Part shown: in pieces, positions 8,344 through 17,700 of the stretch | Position numbering within the stretch: position 1 is the first letter of the stretch | How the letters are laid out: each line of letters opens with the position of its first letter | Assembly (NCBI GenBank): GCA_964612485.1 | Contig: CAZTFF010000015.1 | Span: 1 to 64,000 of the forward strand | DNA from: JAFGNV01 sp964612485 | GTDB taxonomy: Bacteria > Chloroflexota > Anaerolineae > 4572-78 > J111 | Reading direction: 5' to 3' | DNA length: 64,000 nucleotides | The notes under the pieces: generated by a model | Seen by the model: the letters and a program-made list of their open reading frames with translations, nothing else | Database searches by the model: none | What the model was told of the DNA's origin: nothing | Position numbers and translations under genes: made by a program

Positions 8344-10339
8344 TTTAAAAGATAAAGGAGCCGAAACCCTGGGTTTAACCCAGAAAAAAGGCAAAGGTAT
8401 CGACGTCCTCTTTGGCGGGCCGTCGGAAAATGAAGCTGAGGAGTCGGCGCCGCTTGAGCCGGCGGCCACCCAAGAAGCGGTTGATACATCCAACGATTTA
8501 AGCAAATTGATTGACAACCTGCCCGCCGCGCAAGAAGCGCCGCCGTCACCATCCGCCTTCAACCCACAGCCGGCTGCGCCTCTACCCGACTCCCTGCCGG
8601 TCAATGAAGCCGATGATGACGAGGCCGACGTTATTACCTCGCAAGATATGACAGACGACCTGGGCCTGCCGGTAGCCATGGACGCCCCACCCGCCGATCT
8701 GGAACTGGCCACGCCGCCCGCCGAACCGTCTATGCCGGAAACGCCTGCCGCAGCTGAAACGTCACCGGCGCCCCTCTCGCCTGATTCGCTGCCCGCCGCC
8801 GAAACACCGCCCACTGATTTACCCCCGGCAGCGGCGCTGCCGGCGGCAGCGGAAATGTCGGTGGATGAAGCGGACGACGGCGACGATGAGGAGTTGTGGG
8901 GCCTGGATAGTGTAGATGATTTTGCCGATATAGAACCCGACACGCCTGCCGCTACCGAGGTCCCCCCGGCAGAAGAAGATGATCTCAGCGGCCTGGAAGC
9001 GGACGATGAATTGGCCGGGCTGGCCGATGATGCGACGGCCCCACCGGCTGTTTCGGATACACCGGCGCCGACAGAAACGACAGCCGCAAACGAACCAACC
9101 ACCATTCCGCCGTCCAATCTGCCGCCGGGAATGCCTTCCGCCAGCGCCGCGCCGACCTCCACTCCCCGCCCTATGCCGTCCGTTCCCTCTGTTTCTAACG
9201 CGCCGCAAGACACCGGCCCGGCGTCAGATACCCAACCACAGCCCTCCAATACGGCCCGGCCTACTCCCGGCTCCACCATGAGCCGTCCGCCCAGCACGGC
9301 CACCGGCGCGCCCAGCATGTCGATGCCGCGCGCCAGGATCGAGTCGGTTGGTGGATTTGTCAGCGAACCTATCGAGGTCAAAGAAGAAGACATCATTCCC
9401 GAAGATACCAAAATGCTGGAGGCCAACCACATTCTCGATCTCAAAGAACGGGAAAAAGTGGATTACGATGAGGAAATGACCCGCAAAGTTACTCGCTACA
9501 TCGGCAGCGAGCGGCGGGAAAAACTTGATCAGGAGATTGAAGACCTCTACAACGAAGTGGCCCGGGAACTCAGCGTAAATAAAGACGACAGCGAGTTTGC
9601 GTTGAAAGTTCTCAGCCAGGCCCAGGATATTATCTTTGAAGACACCCGCCAGTATGACGAAGCGCTGTACCTGGTAGCCATTGTCAGGACCATGATTGAA
9701 CGCAAACGTAATTTACGAAAATGGTCTTATACCTGGGGAACGTTTGTCTTTCTGTACGCCATCATCTGGCTGGCGGCCTTCCTGGCCGGTTTTCTGCTCG
9801 ACTCCCAGATCAGCGAGTTTATCGGCGAATCAAGCGCCAATGTGATGGCGGTCCGGGCGGCATGGTTCTCGGCCTTGGCCGGCGGGATTGGCGGCATGAT
9901 CGGCATTTTATACAGTCTTTACTGGCATGTGGCAATGAAACAAGATTTTGACCGCCAGTATGTAATGTATTATCTGGTCCAACCGGTGATGGGGTTTGTT
10001 TTGGGCGCCGTTGTTTACTTTATCATTGGCTCCGGGTTCCTGTTAGTCAATCTGGCCATCGATGGAGACTCAAACAATGTTCTCAACTCGAGTACGGTTA
10101 TTGCCATCCAGATTGTCTTTGGCTGGATTGCAGGATTCCGCCAACGCTTTGTATTTGAAATGATCGATAAAATTGTCCAGCGGGTTTCGCCCCAACCGGA
10201 AGGGGATGACACCAAAAAGCCCGAAAGTCTAATTCCCGACGAACAAAGAGAAAGAATTCAAGTTCGAATTGAGGAAAAAGCCAGAGCTATCCCCACCCCA
10301 GACGCGGCAGCCTCAACAGCGGATAGCAAAAAAACATAA
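8324..10339 (+). CDS. Polytopic membrane protein with ParB-like N-terminal peptide
   Basis: 671 residues. The N-terminus is basic, and residues 21-32 (KKGKGIDVLFGG) resemble the GKGLDALFG peptide with which ParB proteins contact ParA. Residues 35-335 form an acidic, Pro/Ala-rich disordered tether. A charged helical region (350-460) follows, then four membrane segments (about 467-492, 507-530, 545-577, 590-606), and the C-terminal tail is cytoplasmic. It starts inside parA (20-bp overlap) with GGAGG upstream, so the two proteins are coupled. No DNA-binding domain is visible. I infer a membrane partner whose distribution is set by the ParA ATPase; the family is not known to me. Confidence 0.75.
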   Translation: MARKRASLKDKGAETLGLTQKKGKGIDVLFGGPSENEAEESAPLEPAATQEAVDTSNDLSKLIDNLPAAQEAPPSPSAFNPQPAAPLPDSLPVNEADDDEADVITSQDMTDDLGLPVAMDAPPADLELATPPAEPSMPETPAAAETSPAPLSPDSLPAAETPPTDLPPAAALPAAAEMSVDEADDGDDEELWGLDSVDDFADIEPDTPAATEVPPAEEDDLSGLEADDELAGLADDATAPPAVSDTPAPTETTAANEPTTIPPSNLPPGMPSASAAPTSTPRPMPSVPSVSNAPQDTGPASDTQPQPSNTARPTPGSTMSRPPSTATGAPSMSMPRARIESVGGFVSEPIEVKEEDIIPEDTKMLEANHILDLKEREKVDYDEEMTRKVTRYIGSERREKLDQEIEDLYNEVARELSVNKDDSEFALKVLSQAQDIIFEDTRQYDEALYLVAIVRTMIERKRNLRKWSYTWGTFVFLYAIIWLAAFLAGFLLDSQISEFIGESSANVMAVRAAWFSALAGGIGGMIGILYSLYWHVAMKQDFDRQYVMYYLVQPVMGFVLGAVVYFIIGSGFLLVNLAIDGDSNNVLNSSTVIAIQIVFGWIAGFRQRFVFEMIDKIVQRVSPQPEGDDTKKPESLIPDEQRERIQVRIEEKARAIPTPDAAASTADSKKT

Positions 10340-10371
10340 ATTCAGAACCGTTCCTGAATCACAAAAACAAC

Positions 10372-10400
10372 AGGCCCACGCTTTACCCGTGGGCCTTTCC
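10372..10400 (+). terminator. Intrinsic terminator of the parA operon
   Basis: Stem AGGCCCACG / CGTGGGCCT (10372-10380 with 10388-10396), a 7-base loop, then a short T-rich tail. It lies 32 bp past the membrane-protein stop codon. Confidence 0.75.
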
Positions 10401-10430
10401 TATTGCCAGTTCGTCAAGACCAACAAATTA

Positions 10431-10439
10431 TGCTATAGT
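10431..10439 (+). promoter_or_regulatory. Possible extended -10 promoter for the Trypco1-like gene
   Basis: TGC-TATAGT fits an extended -10, 33 bp before the ATG at 10473. The -35 region is poor. GGAGG lies at the expected spacing before the start codon. It sits after the terminator at 10372-10400, so the gene is probably transcribed separately. Confidence 0.35.
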
Positions 10440-10472
10440 TAACGCCTGATCAAATTTTGGAGGAAAATTCAG

Positions 10473-10826
10473 ATGACTACCGAGTATATCGAAACAAAAA
10501 CCAAAGACGGCACCCTGGTTCGGATTGAAGTGGAGCCGGGCAGCAAAGTTAAAACCGGATTCGGCGGCCAGGTTGATACCGACGCTGGAGATAATGAAGC
10601 CGCGGCCAACGCTTACGATGAAACCTTAAATACCATTCGCGCCTGCGCCAATGGCATGGTTGATACCCTGCAAACTATGGACACCCCCCCCAAATCGGCC
10701 TCGGTTGAATTTGCCCTCAAAGTTGATGCCAAAGCCGGGCCGATGATCGCCAAATCGAGCAGCAACGTTCACTTTAAAGTTTCGCTCAGTTGGAACCAGT
10801 CGGAACCGGAAAAAGAAGAAGAGTAG
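10473..10826 (+). CDS. Trypco1 (trypsin-co-occurring domain 1)-like protein
   Basis: 117 residues, almost the whole of a single domain. The fold signature matches the CU044_2847/Trypco1 family: an N-terminal strand pair (GTLVRIEVEPG), a central helix (YDETLNTIRACANGMVDTLQ), then VEFALKVDAKAGPMIAK and HFKVSLSW. In other bacteria this domain is found beside trypsin-like proteases and NTPases in predicted conflict or signalling systems (established by comparative genomics). No protease or NTPase is adjacent here apart from parA upstream. GGAGG gives a clear ribosome site. The gene ends just before a 15-bp tandem repeat. Molecular function is unknown. Confidence 0.75.
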   Translation: MTTEYIETKTKDGTLVRIEVEPGSKVKTGFGGQVDTDAGDNEAAANAYDETLNTIRACANGMVDTLQTMDTPPKSASVEFALKVDAKAGPMIAKSSSNVHFKVSLSWNQSEPEKEEE

Positions 10827-10870
10827 CAGGGTAGCAAGTAGCAGGGTAGCAAGTAGCAAAGCAGCAGAGG
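10823..10870. repeat. 15-bp tandem repeat at the end of the Trypco1-like gene
   Basis: Two exact copies of GTAGCAGGGTAGCAA (10823-10837 and 10838-10852), then a partial GTAGCAAAGCAGCAG. The first copy contains the stop codon of the upstream gene. It fills most of the space between converging genes. It is probably slippage-prone; I see no terminator here. Confidence 0.7.
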
Positions 10871-10910
10871 GCGATTGTCTTTGTCCGTTATCGGTTGGTG
10901 GGGGGAATGT

Positions 10911-11867
10911 TCAAGAATGGCCGGGGGGAGTCAACAGACTTTCCAGGTAAGAATCATCAACCCGGCAAGATTGCTGCACGGCTTTTCGTTTGGCTAACCA
11001 GTAAGGCAGCCCCCACAGCCCGGCCAGTTGGCCTCTGAGGCGGGCGCGGGCGGCCTCGCCGCGCCAGGCCCGAAGAGCGTCGAGCGCAATGTTGAATTGA
11101 GCCTTGATGATGGCCCGCCAGTGGCGTCGAAAAAGCGCGCCGGGCAGATCTTTGGCCAGCATAAAAATGGTATTGCGGCCCGTATAATAACTGGCAATTC
11201 TGCCCCCGCCGCTGGCACTCAGATGATGGTAAACCACCGCCTGGGGAACAAATATCGCCCGGTATCCGGCCAGTTGGGCCCGCCAATTCAAATCGACATC
11301 TTCCAGGTACATAAAAAAATCTTCGTCAAAAAAGCCGATCTTTTCCAGCATCGTCCGGCGATAGGCCGCCGCCCCCCCGCACGCGCCAAAAATATAAGTA
11401 TCGGCGTCAAATTGGCCCTCATCTATTTGCCATACCCCGCGATTGATGGGAATACCGTCCGTACCAAAACCATCGCCCGCCGAATGGAGCGTATCGCGGC
11501 GATCAAACAGCAGCATTTTACTGGCCGCAATGCCGGCCTCGGGGTGCCGCTGCAGCGCCGCCATCAGCGCCCGCGCCCAGCCGGGGGTTACTTCCGTATC
11601 GTTATTGAGCGGGGCGATAATATCGCCGTGGGCCTGTTGAAAGGCAACATTAATAGCGGCGTAGCCCAAATTGCGGCCCGTTCCCATGATTTTTACTTCC
11701 GGGAAATCGCGCCGGGTCAGGGGTAACGACTCATCGGTAGAGCCGTTGTCAACCAGAATAATCTCCACATGAGGGTAGGTTTGCGCGCGAAGCGCCTTGA
11801 AACAGGGAGGAAGGTAATGCGCGCCGTTGTAGTGAGGAATAATCACGGAGAGGAGGGGATGATCCAC
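10911..11867 (-). CDS. Family 2 glycosyltransferase (rhamnosyltransferase-like)
   Basis: About 318 residues with a GT-A fold: SVIIPHYNG, ILVDNGSTDES, then LNNDTEVTPGW with the DXD-equivalent. Its pattern resembles WbbL/RfbF-type rhamnosyl- and glycosyltransferases that act on the cytoplasmic face of the membrane in polysaccharide assembly. I chose GTG at 11867 (product begins MDHPLLSV) because GAGG lies 8 bases before it and it starts just after the stop of the upstream reductase; TTG at 11891 would overlap that gene. Pairing with a dTDP-rhamnose gene supports rhamnose transfer, but donor specificity is inferred. Confidence 0.85.
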   Translation of the reverse strand: MDHPLLSVIIPHYNGAHYLPPCFKALRAQTYPHVEIILVDNGSTDESLPLTRRDFPEVKIMGTGRNLGYAAINVAFQQAHGDIIAPLNNDTEVTPGWARALMAALQRHPEAGIAASKMLLFDRRDTLHSAGDGFGTDGIPINRGVWQIDEGQFDADTYIFGACGGAAAYRRTMLEKIGFFDEDFFMYLEDVDLNWRAQLAGYRAIFVPQAVVYHHLSASGGGRIASYYTGRNTIFMLAKDLPGALFRRHWRAIIKAQFNIALDALRAWRGEAARARLRGQLAGLWGLPYWLAKRKAVQQSCRVDDSYLESLLTPPGHS

Positions 11868-11868
11868 C

Positions 11869-12717
11869 TTACTGACCTCTAGTTTCCTCAAAATAGGCTG
11901 CTAGAGCCTCCGGCCACGGCCTCAGTTCGATTCCTAATTCCGCCCCTTTGATGTTCGCCAGCGGCGCGAATGGCGGCACGGTAGTTGGGCGGGGATAATC
12001 GGCCAGGGTAATGGAGTGGATGGGAATGTGTTCCCGGCCACTCTGGCGCAAAATTTCCTGGGCAAACTCATAACGGGAGCAATAGCCGCTGTTGGTAAAG
12101 TGATAAATGCCATAGGCACGGGTCTGGATCAGATCGACAATAGCTTGGGCCAAATCCGGGGCGTAGGTAGGGTTGGCGATTTCGTCGGTTACAACCCGGA
12201 GTTCGCCATGTTTGTCTGCCGCGGCCATAATTTTGGCGGGGAAATTATTTCCCTCCGGCGCATAAACCCAGGCCGTACGCACAATATAGAGCCTGTCTTT
12301 CAGGTATCGCGCCGCCATCTGCTCCCCGGCCCGTTTGGAACTGCCGTAGGGGTTGGTGGGGTTGGTGGGGGCGTTTTCAACGTAGGGTTGGGTGGCGGTC
12401 CCGTCGAACACCTCGTTGGTGGATACGGCCACCATATCCGCGTTGCAGCGCAAACAGGCGTGGGCTACATTTTGGGTACCAAAGGCATTAATATTAAAAG
12501 CCAGATCGGGGTCTCTGGCGCAGCCGTCAACATTGGTCATTGCGGCGCAATGAAGAATTATATCCGGCCTTAAAGCGGCCAGGGTATCCACAATGTCGTG
12601 GGCGGTAATATCATACTCCGGTACATCGGTGGGAATCACCGTTTCGCCCCGGGCTTCCAAAATCTTCTGTAGCGCCTGGCCTAATTGGCCGTTAGCGCCG
12701 GTTATGAGAACGCGCAT
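11869..12717 (-). CDS. rfbD: dTDP-4-dehydrorhamnose reductase
   Basis: 282 residues, the usual length. An extended-SDR Rossmann fold begins TGANGQLGQAL (NAD(P)H binding). STNEVFDG supplies the catalytic Ser/Thr region and Y124-G-S-S-K128 the catalytic pair. RfbD makes the last step of dTDP-L-rhamnose synthesis. The other three rml genes are not in the window. It lies just upstream of the GT2 gene on the same strand, consistent with supplying that transferase's donor. The motif is STNEVFDG rather than the more usual STDYVFDG, so another 4-keto-sugar reductase is possible. Confidence 0.85.
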   Translation of the reverse strand: MRVLITGANGQLGQALQKILEARGETVIPTDVPEYDITAHDIVDTLAALRPDIILHCAAMTNVDGCARDPDLAFNINAFGTQNVAHACLRCNADMVAVSTNEVFDGTATQPYVENAPTNPTNPYGSSKRAGEQMAARYLKDRLYIVRTAWVYAPEGNNFPAKIMAAADKHGELRVVTDEIANPTYAPDLAQAIVDLIQTRAYGIYHFTNSGYCSRYEFAQEILRQSGREHIPIHSITLADYPRPTTVPPFAPLANIKGAELGIELRPWPEALAAYFEETRGQ

Positions 12718-12739
12718 ACTGCCTCCATTTGAGAGTTTT

Positions 12740-14539
12740 TTACAGCCGCAAACCGGGCCCCGGCCCCGGTTCGGACGCTTCTGTTGGTTGGGTCCGGCTT
12801 AAATGCCGGCGTAAAAAATTGACCAGCACGCTTAAGAGCATCACCGGCCAGGGCAAAATCAACCCCAACACCGCCGCGCTCATGGCCTCCAGCGCGCCGC
12901 TGATTTGCCAGAAAACCGGTTCAACCGCCGGTAGATGCCATGTTACCCGCCAGCCGTTTTGCCAGTAGCCCCACAAAAACAAAGACACAAAAACAAATGT
13001 TACCAGCACGCAAAAACCATAGCCCATTCCCAACAAGGTGATCCAATTCTCCTCGCCGGTAAGCATAAAAAATATAAGCATCAGCCCCCCCCCGGCCAGC
13101 AAACTGACCGCCACGCGACGGGCCGTATCCAGGGGAAGTTGGGTATAGCCGATGGCATTTAAAGAGCTGAGCGTGTAACTGTGGCCTTGTAACTGGTAGA
13201 GGGCGTGATACAGGGCAATCGTTATCACGGCTGCAATCAAAACAGACCCGGCGTGCAGCCCCCGCCGCCGCCGCCAGATCATCGCCAGCCAGATAATGAG
13301 GATAACCACGGTTAGAAAAAGGCGCGGCCACTGCTCGCTGCGGAGGCGACTCTGGCGGGCCACTGCCATTTGACGGTCTGCTTCTTTCTGGGCCAACAAC
13401 GCCAATTCAAAAGCGCCGTCCGGGTTTTGATTATCAAACGCGCGCCGCGCGCCGGCCAGATCTTCGGACACGTCCTCAGACGCGCTGTCGGGCAGCGAGG
13501 CCGTTTCATCTTGAATTTGACGCACATAGGTTTGGGCCAGAGCCACCCGCTGCGCGGCCAGGGTAATCTGCGCCGCGGCCCGTTCATCTTCAGCCAGCCG
13601 AAGCATATCAAACAAAATATTTCCCTGGGCGGCGCCGGGCGGTGCCAGCCCCATCAAAGTGGCCAGGGTGGGCGCAATATCGGTTTGATGAATATCACTG
13701 TAGATACCGGGCACGGTGCCGCCGCCCACCATCACCAACGGCTGCCAAATGACTTCCGGCTCAGGCCCGCCATGCCCGCCGAAACCAATCTGGCCGTGAT
13801 CGGATACAATCACCAGCGTGGCCTGTTTCAAATCGAGCGCGGCGGCAAGCTGCTCTAAATATCCGTCGATCCGGCGGGCGGCTTGATCGTAAGCGGCGCT
13901 GCCCGGCCCGCCCTGAGTTTGCCCGGCCCAATTTAGCTGGATAAAATGCACCAGCATAAAATCAACCTCATCGCGCTCGATCAGCGCCAACGCTTCTTCT
14001 AAAACGGCCTGATCGCTCTCCGGCCCCGCATCATTGACAAAAAGGGTGTAATCAAGTTGGTTGCGGGGGATCATGCGCCGCCAATCCGCCAAACCCAGCA
14101 AGGCGGTTTTCAAACGCGCCGTGTGCGCCCGCGCAAACAGCGTATCCACCTGTAACAGGTGCAATTTGTCCGGCGGCACATCTACCGGCGGGGCATCGTT
14201 GGTTTCGGGGGACGCGCCGCTGAGCAGCGTGGCCCAGGCGGTTTGAGAAAACGTGGGCGGCGTGCTCTCTACGGCGGCGTATACGCCAACCTGTTTCAAT
14301 TGGCTCAACACCGGCAGGGCCAGGTTCAATTCGGCATCGTATCCCAAGCCGCTGATCAACACCACAACTACATTGTTGTTATCCGCCGATACTGAAGGTT
14401 CCGGCGATAAATCCGTATCACTTACCGGCGAGCGATACGCCTGAACGGATGTAAAAAACATATTCAGCCACAGCGCAGCGCCAACCAGTACGCCCGCCAG
14501 CAGCAAAATACTCCAAATAATCGACGTAAATTTATTCAT
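12740..14539 (-). CDS. Membrane alkaline-phosphatase-superfamily enzyme
   Basis: 599 residues. An N-terminal membrane segment (about 7-30) is followed by an extracytoplasmic alkaline-phosphatase/phosphodiesterase-type domain (about 50-310). Features include VVVVLISGLGYD (first metal site), TFSQTAWATLLSG (nucleophile region, Thr or Ser), IVSDHGQIGFGGHGG and IHQTDIAPTLATLMG (later metal ligands). A helical stretch follows, and about six C-terminal membrane segments (420-580). This layout resembles enzymes that move or remove phospho-linked groups on surface glycans or lipids. It lies 22 bp upstream of rfbD, probably in the same operon. The exact substrate cannot be told. Confidence 0.75.
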   Translation of the reverse strand: MNKFTSIIWSILLLAGVLVGAALWLNMFFTSVQAYRSPVSDTDLSPEPSVSADNNNVVVVLISGLGYDAELNLALPVLSQLKQVGVYAAVESTPPTFSQTAWATLLSGASPETNDAPPVDVPPDKLHLLQVDTLFARAHTARLKTALLGLADWRRMIPRNQLDYTLFVNDAGPESDQAVLEEALALIERDEVDFMLVHFIQLNWAGQTQGGPGSAAYDQAARRIDGYLEQLAAALDLKQATLVIVSDHGQIGFGGHGGPEPEVIWQPLVMVGGGTVPGIYSDIHQTDIAPTLATLMGLAPPGAAQGNILFDMLRLAEDERAAAQITLAAQRVALAQTYVRQIQDETASLPDSASEDVSEDLAGARRAFDNQNPDGAFELALLAQKEADRQMAVARQSRLRSEQWPRLFLTVVILIIWLAMIWRRRRGLHAGSVLIAAVITIALYHALYQLQGHSYTLSSLNAIGYTQLPLDTARRVAVSLLAGGGLMLIFFMLTGEENWITLLGMGYGFCVLVTFVFVSLFLWGYWQNGWRVTWHLPAVEPVFWQISGALEAMSAAVLGLILPWPVMLLSVLVNFLRRHLSRTQPTEASEPGPGPGLRL

Positions 14540-14640
14540 TGGGGCAGATTATACCCTTTTTTGGCCGAAACGCACAACCCAATTATTATCATTTGTATCG
14601 GGGGGCGGTTTTTGGAGAATCGTCAAAAAAAGTGTAACAT

Positions 14641-14760
14641 GTAGCTTTGTGTGGCCTCGGCCTCAAGGATCAGGGTGAAAATGGGAACTTTCACCAACGG
14701 GCCGTCGCCGGCAAAGAAAGACGGAAGGAGTCAATCAAGGGGATGATGCCCTTTTATGGG
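14641..14760 (+). other. Structured 5' leader of the LysM/propeller gene (function unknown)
   Basis: The 255-bp gap before 14795 contains a perfect hairpin (GGTGAAA 14674-14680 with TTTCACC 14689-14695, loop ATGGGAAC). A second stem (CCGTC 14702-14706 with GACGG 14720-14724) encloses GCCGGCAAAGAAA. The purine-rich single strands resemble those of riboswitch aptamers, but I could not match it to the c-di-GMP-I, ydaO, cobalamin or glnA motifs. The part at 14540-14640 holds nothing I recognise. Confidence 0.3.
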
Positions 14761-14794
14761 ACGACGTCTCCAGGATAGAAAGATTGGGAACATA

Positions 14795-17700
14795 ATGAAT
14801 AGTTCTGTTGTTCAAGAATTAGAACGCCGGTACAAAACGCTGGTAAACAATTACCAGACCGGCACCATTGATGAATCAACATTTGTTACGGGAGTTGATA
14901 ACCTTCAGTTTCAAGACGAGGCGGGCCGCTACTGGATGATCGGCGCGCAGACCGGCGCCTGGCATTATTACGATGGCCAGACCTGGCACCAGGCCGATCC
15001 CCGCGAGGCCGAATCGCTGCCGCTTGTTGATGAGCAAGGCCGCTACTGGCAGCGCGGCACTCACAGCGGCGACTGGTATTACTACGAGCCGGATACCGGC
15101 GAATGGGTCAAACCGGATGCCGGCGACCCCTCGATTCCCGGCGACGCCGGAGCCTACAACGCGCCCGATGCCGCCCCCTACCAATCCCAGCTTCATAGCG
15201 CCCAATCGGGGCCGGATATGCCCTCGCAGATGGATGGCGAGCTGTTCCAGGATGATGAAGGCCGTTACTGGATGATGGGGGTCAAAACCGGTCAATGGTA
15301 TTTTTACGATTACGACGGCTGGCATTCGGCAGACGAGTTCCAGCAGCGGGTGGCCCAACCCTACGCCCCCTCTTACCAGGCCCAGCCCCAACAGTATGGG
15401 CCGGCGGATGGGTACGGAACTTACGCGCCCCAACATCAGCCTCAATACCAGCAGCCCCAATATGCCAATTACGCGGCGCAACAACCGCCATACCAACCGC
15501 AGGCAGCGCAGCAGCCTTACAATTACCAGGCCCCGCCCCAGCAGCCACCGGCCCAACCCCAACCCGCGCCGGCTGAAGCCCAACCTCAGACTCCTGCCAC
15601 GGAAACTACCTCAACACCCGATACCGACGACATCCCCAATCCGCCCACCGAAAAAAGTGATAGCGGCTCCTGGTATTATTTTGACGGCAAACAATGGCTG
15701 CAATATTCCTCCGGCGAGCCGGCGGGTGATGTTCCGCCCACCAATCCGGAAATGATTCTGGATCAAAAAGCGGAACCGGCCAAACCCAGGGCCGAAGCCA
15801 AAAAATCCGAAGAACCGGCGGTGGTGGCCGAATTTTTTGAAGACGAAGATGACGACGATGTAGAGGTTGTTGATGTAGAAGTCATCACGGTAGTTGAAGC
15901 TGAACCCGAGGAAGAACCGGAACCCGCCCCGTCTCCCGAACCTCAACCCCAACCGGAGCCTGCGGCCAGGTCCGCCATATCCGCGCCGCCGGATACAGAA
16001 GAGGTGGTTCCCCGGCGGCGGCCGGCCAGCGGCCCTGTCAAACGGGATACAGGGCCGCTTCCTGCCGAACAGGCAGCGAGGCGAGAACGCCCTGCGACCG
16101 AAACCGGCCGCCCTGCCGGCCCTAAAAAGCGAGAACCGGAACACGAACCCACCCTCATCATTCCCACCGAAACATCCGTTTCCGGCCGTCCCGGCGGGCG
16201 GCGGGGAAGCCGTCCGGTAAAACCCACACCCAATGAACCACGCCGGGCACGCGAAAGCACCATTCCGATGGAAACCATCCCGCCGGCAGGCGCGCCCGCC
16301 GGCGGCAAACCAACACCGCGTCCGGCCTCTGAACCGCGCCAGATAGCTGAATCTCGCCGCGATGTGACCCAACCTCTGGCCCAAACACCCCGCTCGCGTT
16401 CGGACACGGATCAGGTACAGGGCAGAACCCGCACCAAAACCGACGAATTCCAAAAAACGCGCTCTCGCACGGACGAGTTCAAAAAAGCGCGCGCCAGAGA
16501 AGACACCAAAGATATTGCTCCAGTCGTCAAACCGGGAACCGCCGCCGAGTCTAAACCGGAGAAGAGCGGCTACACCTTGGGCGAAATTTTACGTGCTTTC
16601 CCCAGCACGGTCTGGACATTTGTAGGCGGATTCATTGTTCTGCTGGTGTTTGCGTTCATAATCATTGCCGCCTTTCTGATGCTCAACGACAACAGCGCCG
16701 GGGTCAACCCCATTGCGGTGGAAGCCAGTTTGACTCCCACCATGAGCGCGGCAATGGCCGATTTTACGCCCACTCCCGGCCCTACCCCGGAAGAAACAGT
16801 AGCAGCGGTGGTGCCAACCGAAGCGCCTACAATGATCAATTTTGAAAGTACGTTGGGCTTCAACCTGGACTATCCAGACCAATGGCAGCGTGAAGAAACC
16901 GATGACTACGCCATTTTATCACCCTCCGAAGCGGGCCTGGATCCCGAAAATTTAGAGGATGCAGCGTTATGGGTAGGCACCGACACAAACGCCGCCACCA
17001 TCGCCGAAGTTCTGGGCAATACTCTGGCTAATTTCCCGGCAGACGCCAACACCCTGAATGAAGGCACCATCAGTATCGCCTCGCAAACCTGGACCTCGGC
17101 CCAGATTGAATTTGATGATGAAAACTTAGGCGGTCGCGGTATTGCCACCTTGGCCGTAACCAATAAAGACGGCGTGGGCTATTATTTGGTGGCGGTTGCG
17201 CCCGCCGGCCAGTGGAATGCTTTTCAACCGACCTTCCAACAAATCATCAACAGCTTCAGCTTTGAAGCCGCCCAGGTAACCGCAGCCGCCACGCCGGAAA
17301 CCGCCGAAGCAGCGGAAGAAGAACCTGCCGAAGCAGATACCACGCCCACTCTGGAAGCAACCGAAGAAGCGGAAGAAGGCGAAGAAGCAGAGACAGCCAC
17401 AGACGCCGAACCGATTGTCTACATCGTAAAACCCGGCGATACGCTGCTGGCCATTGCCGTAGAATTTGGCGTTGATGCCGATGTGCTGGCCGCCAAAAAC
17501 GGCATTGACAACCCGAACGATTTGCAGGCTAACCAGGAACTCATCATTCCCTTTACAGATGAAGAACTGGAAGATTTTCTGGCCGATGGCGGTACCGCCG
17601 GCTCCGGCAGCGCGCCGGCTGAGGCAGAGTCGGAATCAACCGCCGATACCGAAGATAGCGCGGAGGTTGAAGCTTCAACAGGCGCTGAAGCTGAAGCACC

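Noticed and set aside
8053..9444. Minus-strand open frame of 463 residues opposite the parA operon
   Set aside because: Antisense of a Pro/Ala/Asp-rich coding region. The Ser/Gly/Ala-rich product is what such DNA yields by chance, and the plus-strand protein is coherent.
14641..14760. Known riboswitch (c-di-GMP-I, ydaO, cobalamin, glnA) before the LysM gene
   Set aside because: The stems and purine-rich loops are suggestive, but the diagnostic core sequences of those families are absent, so no name can be given.
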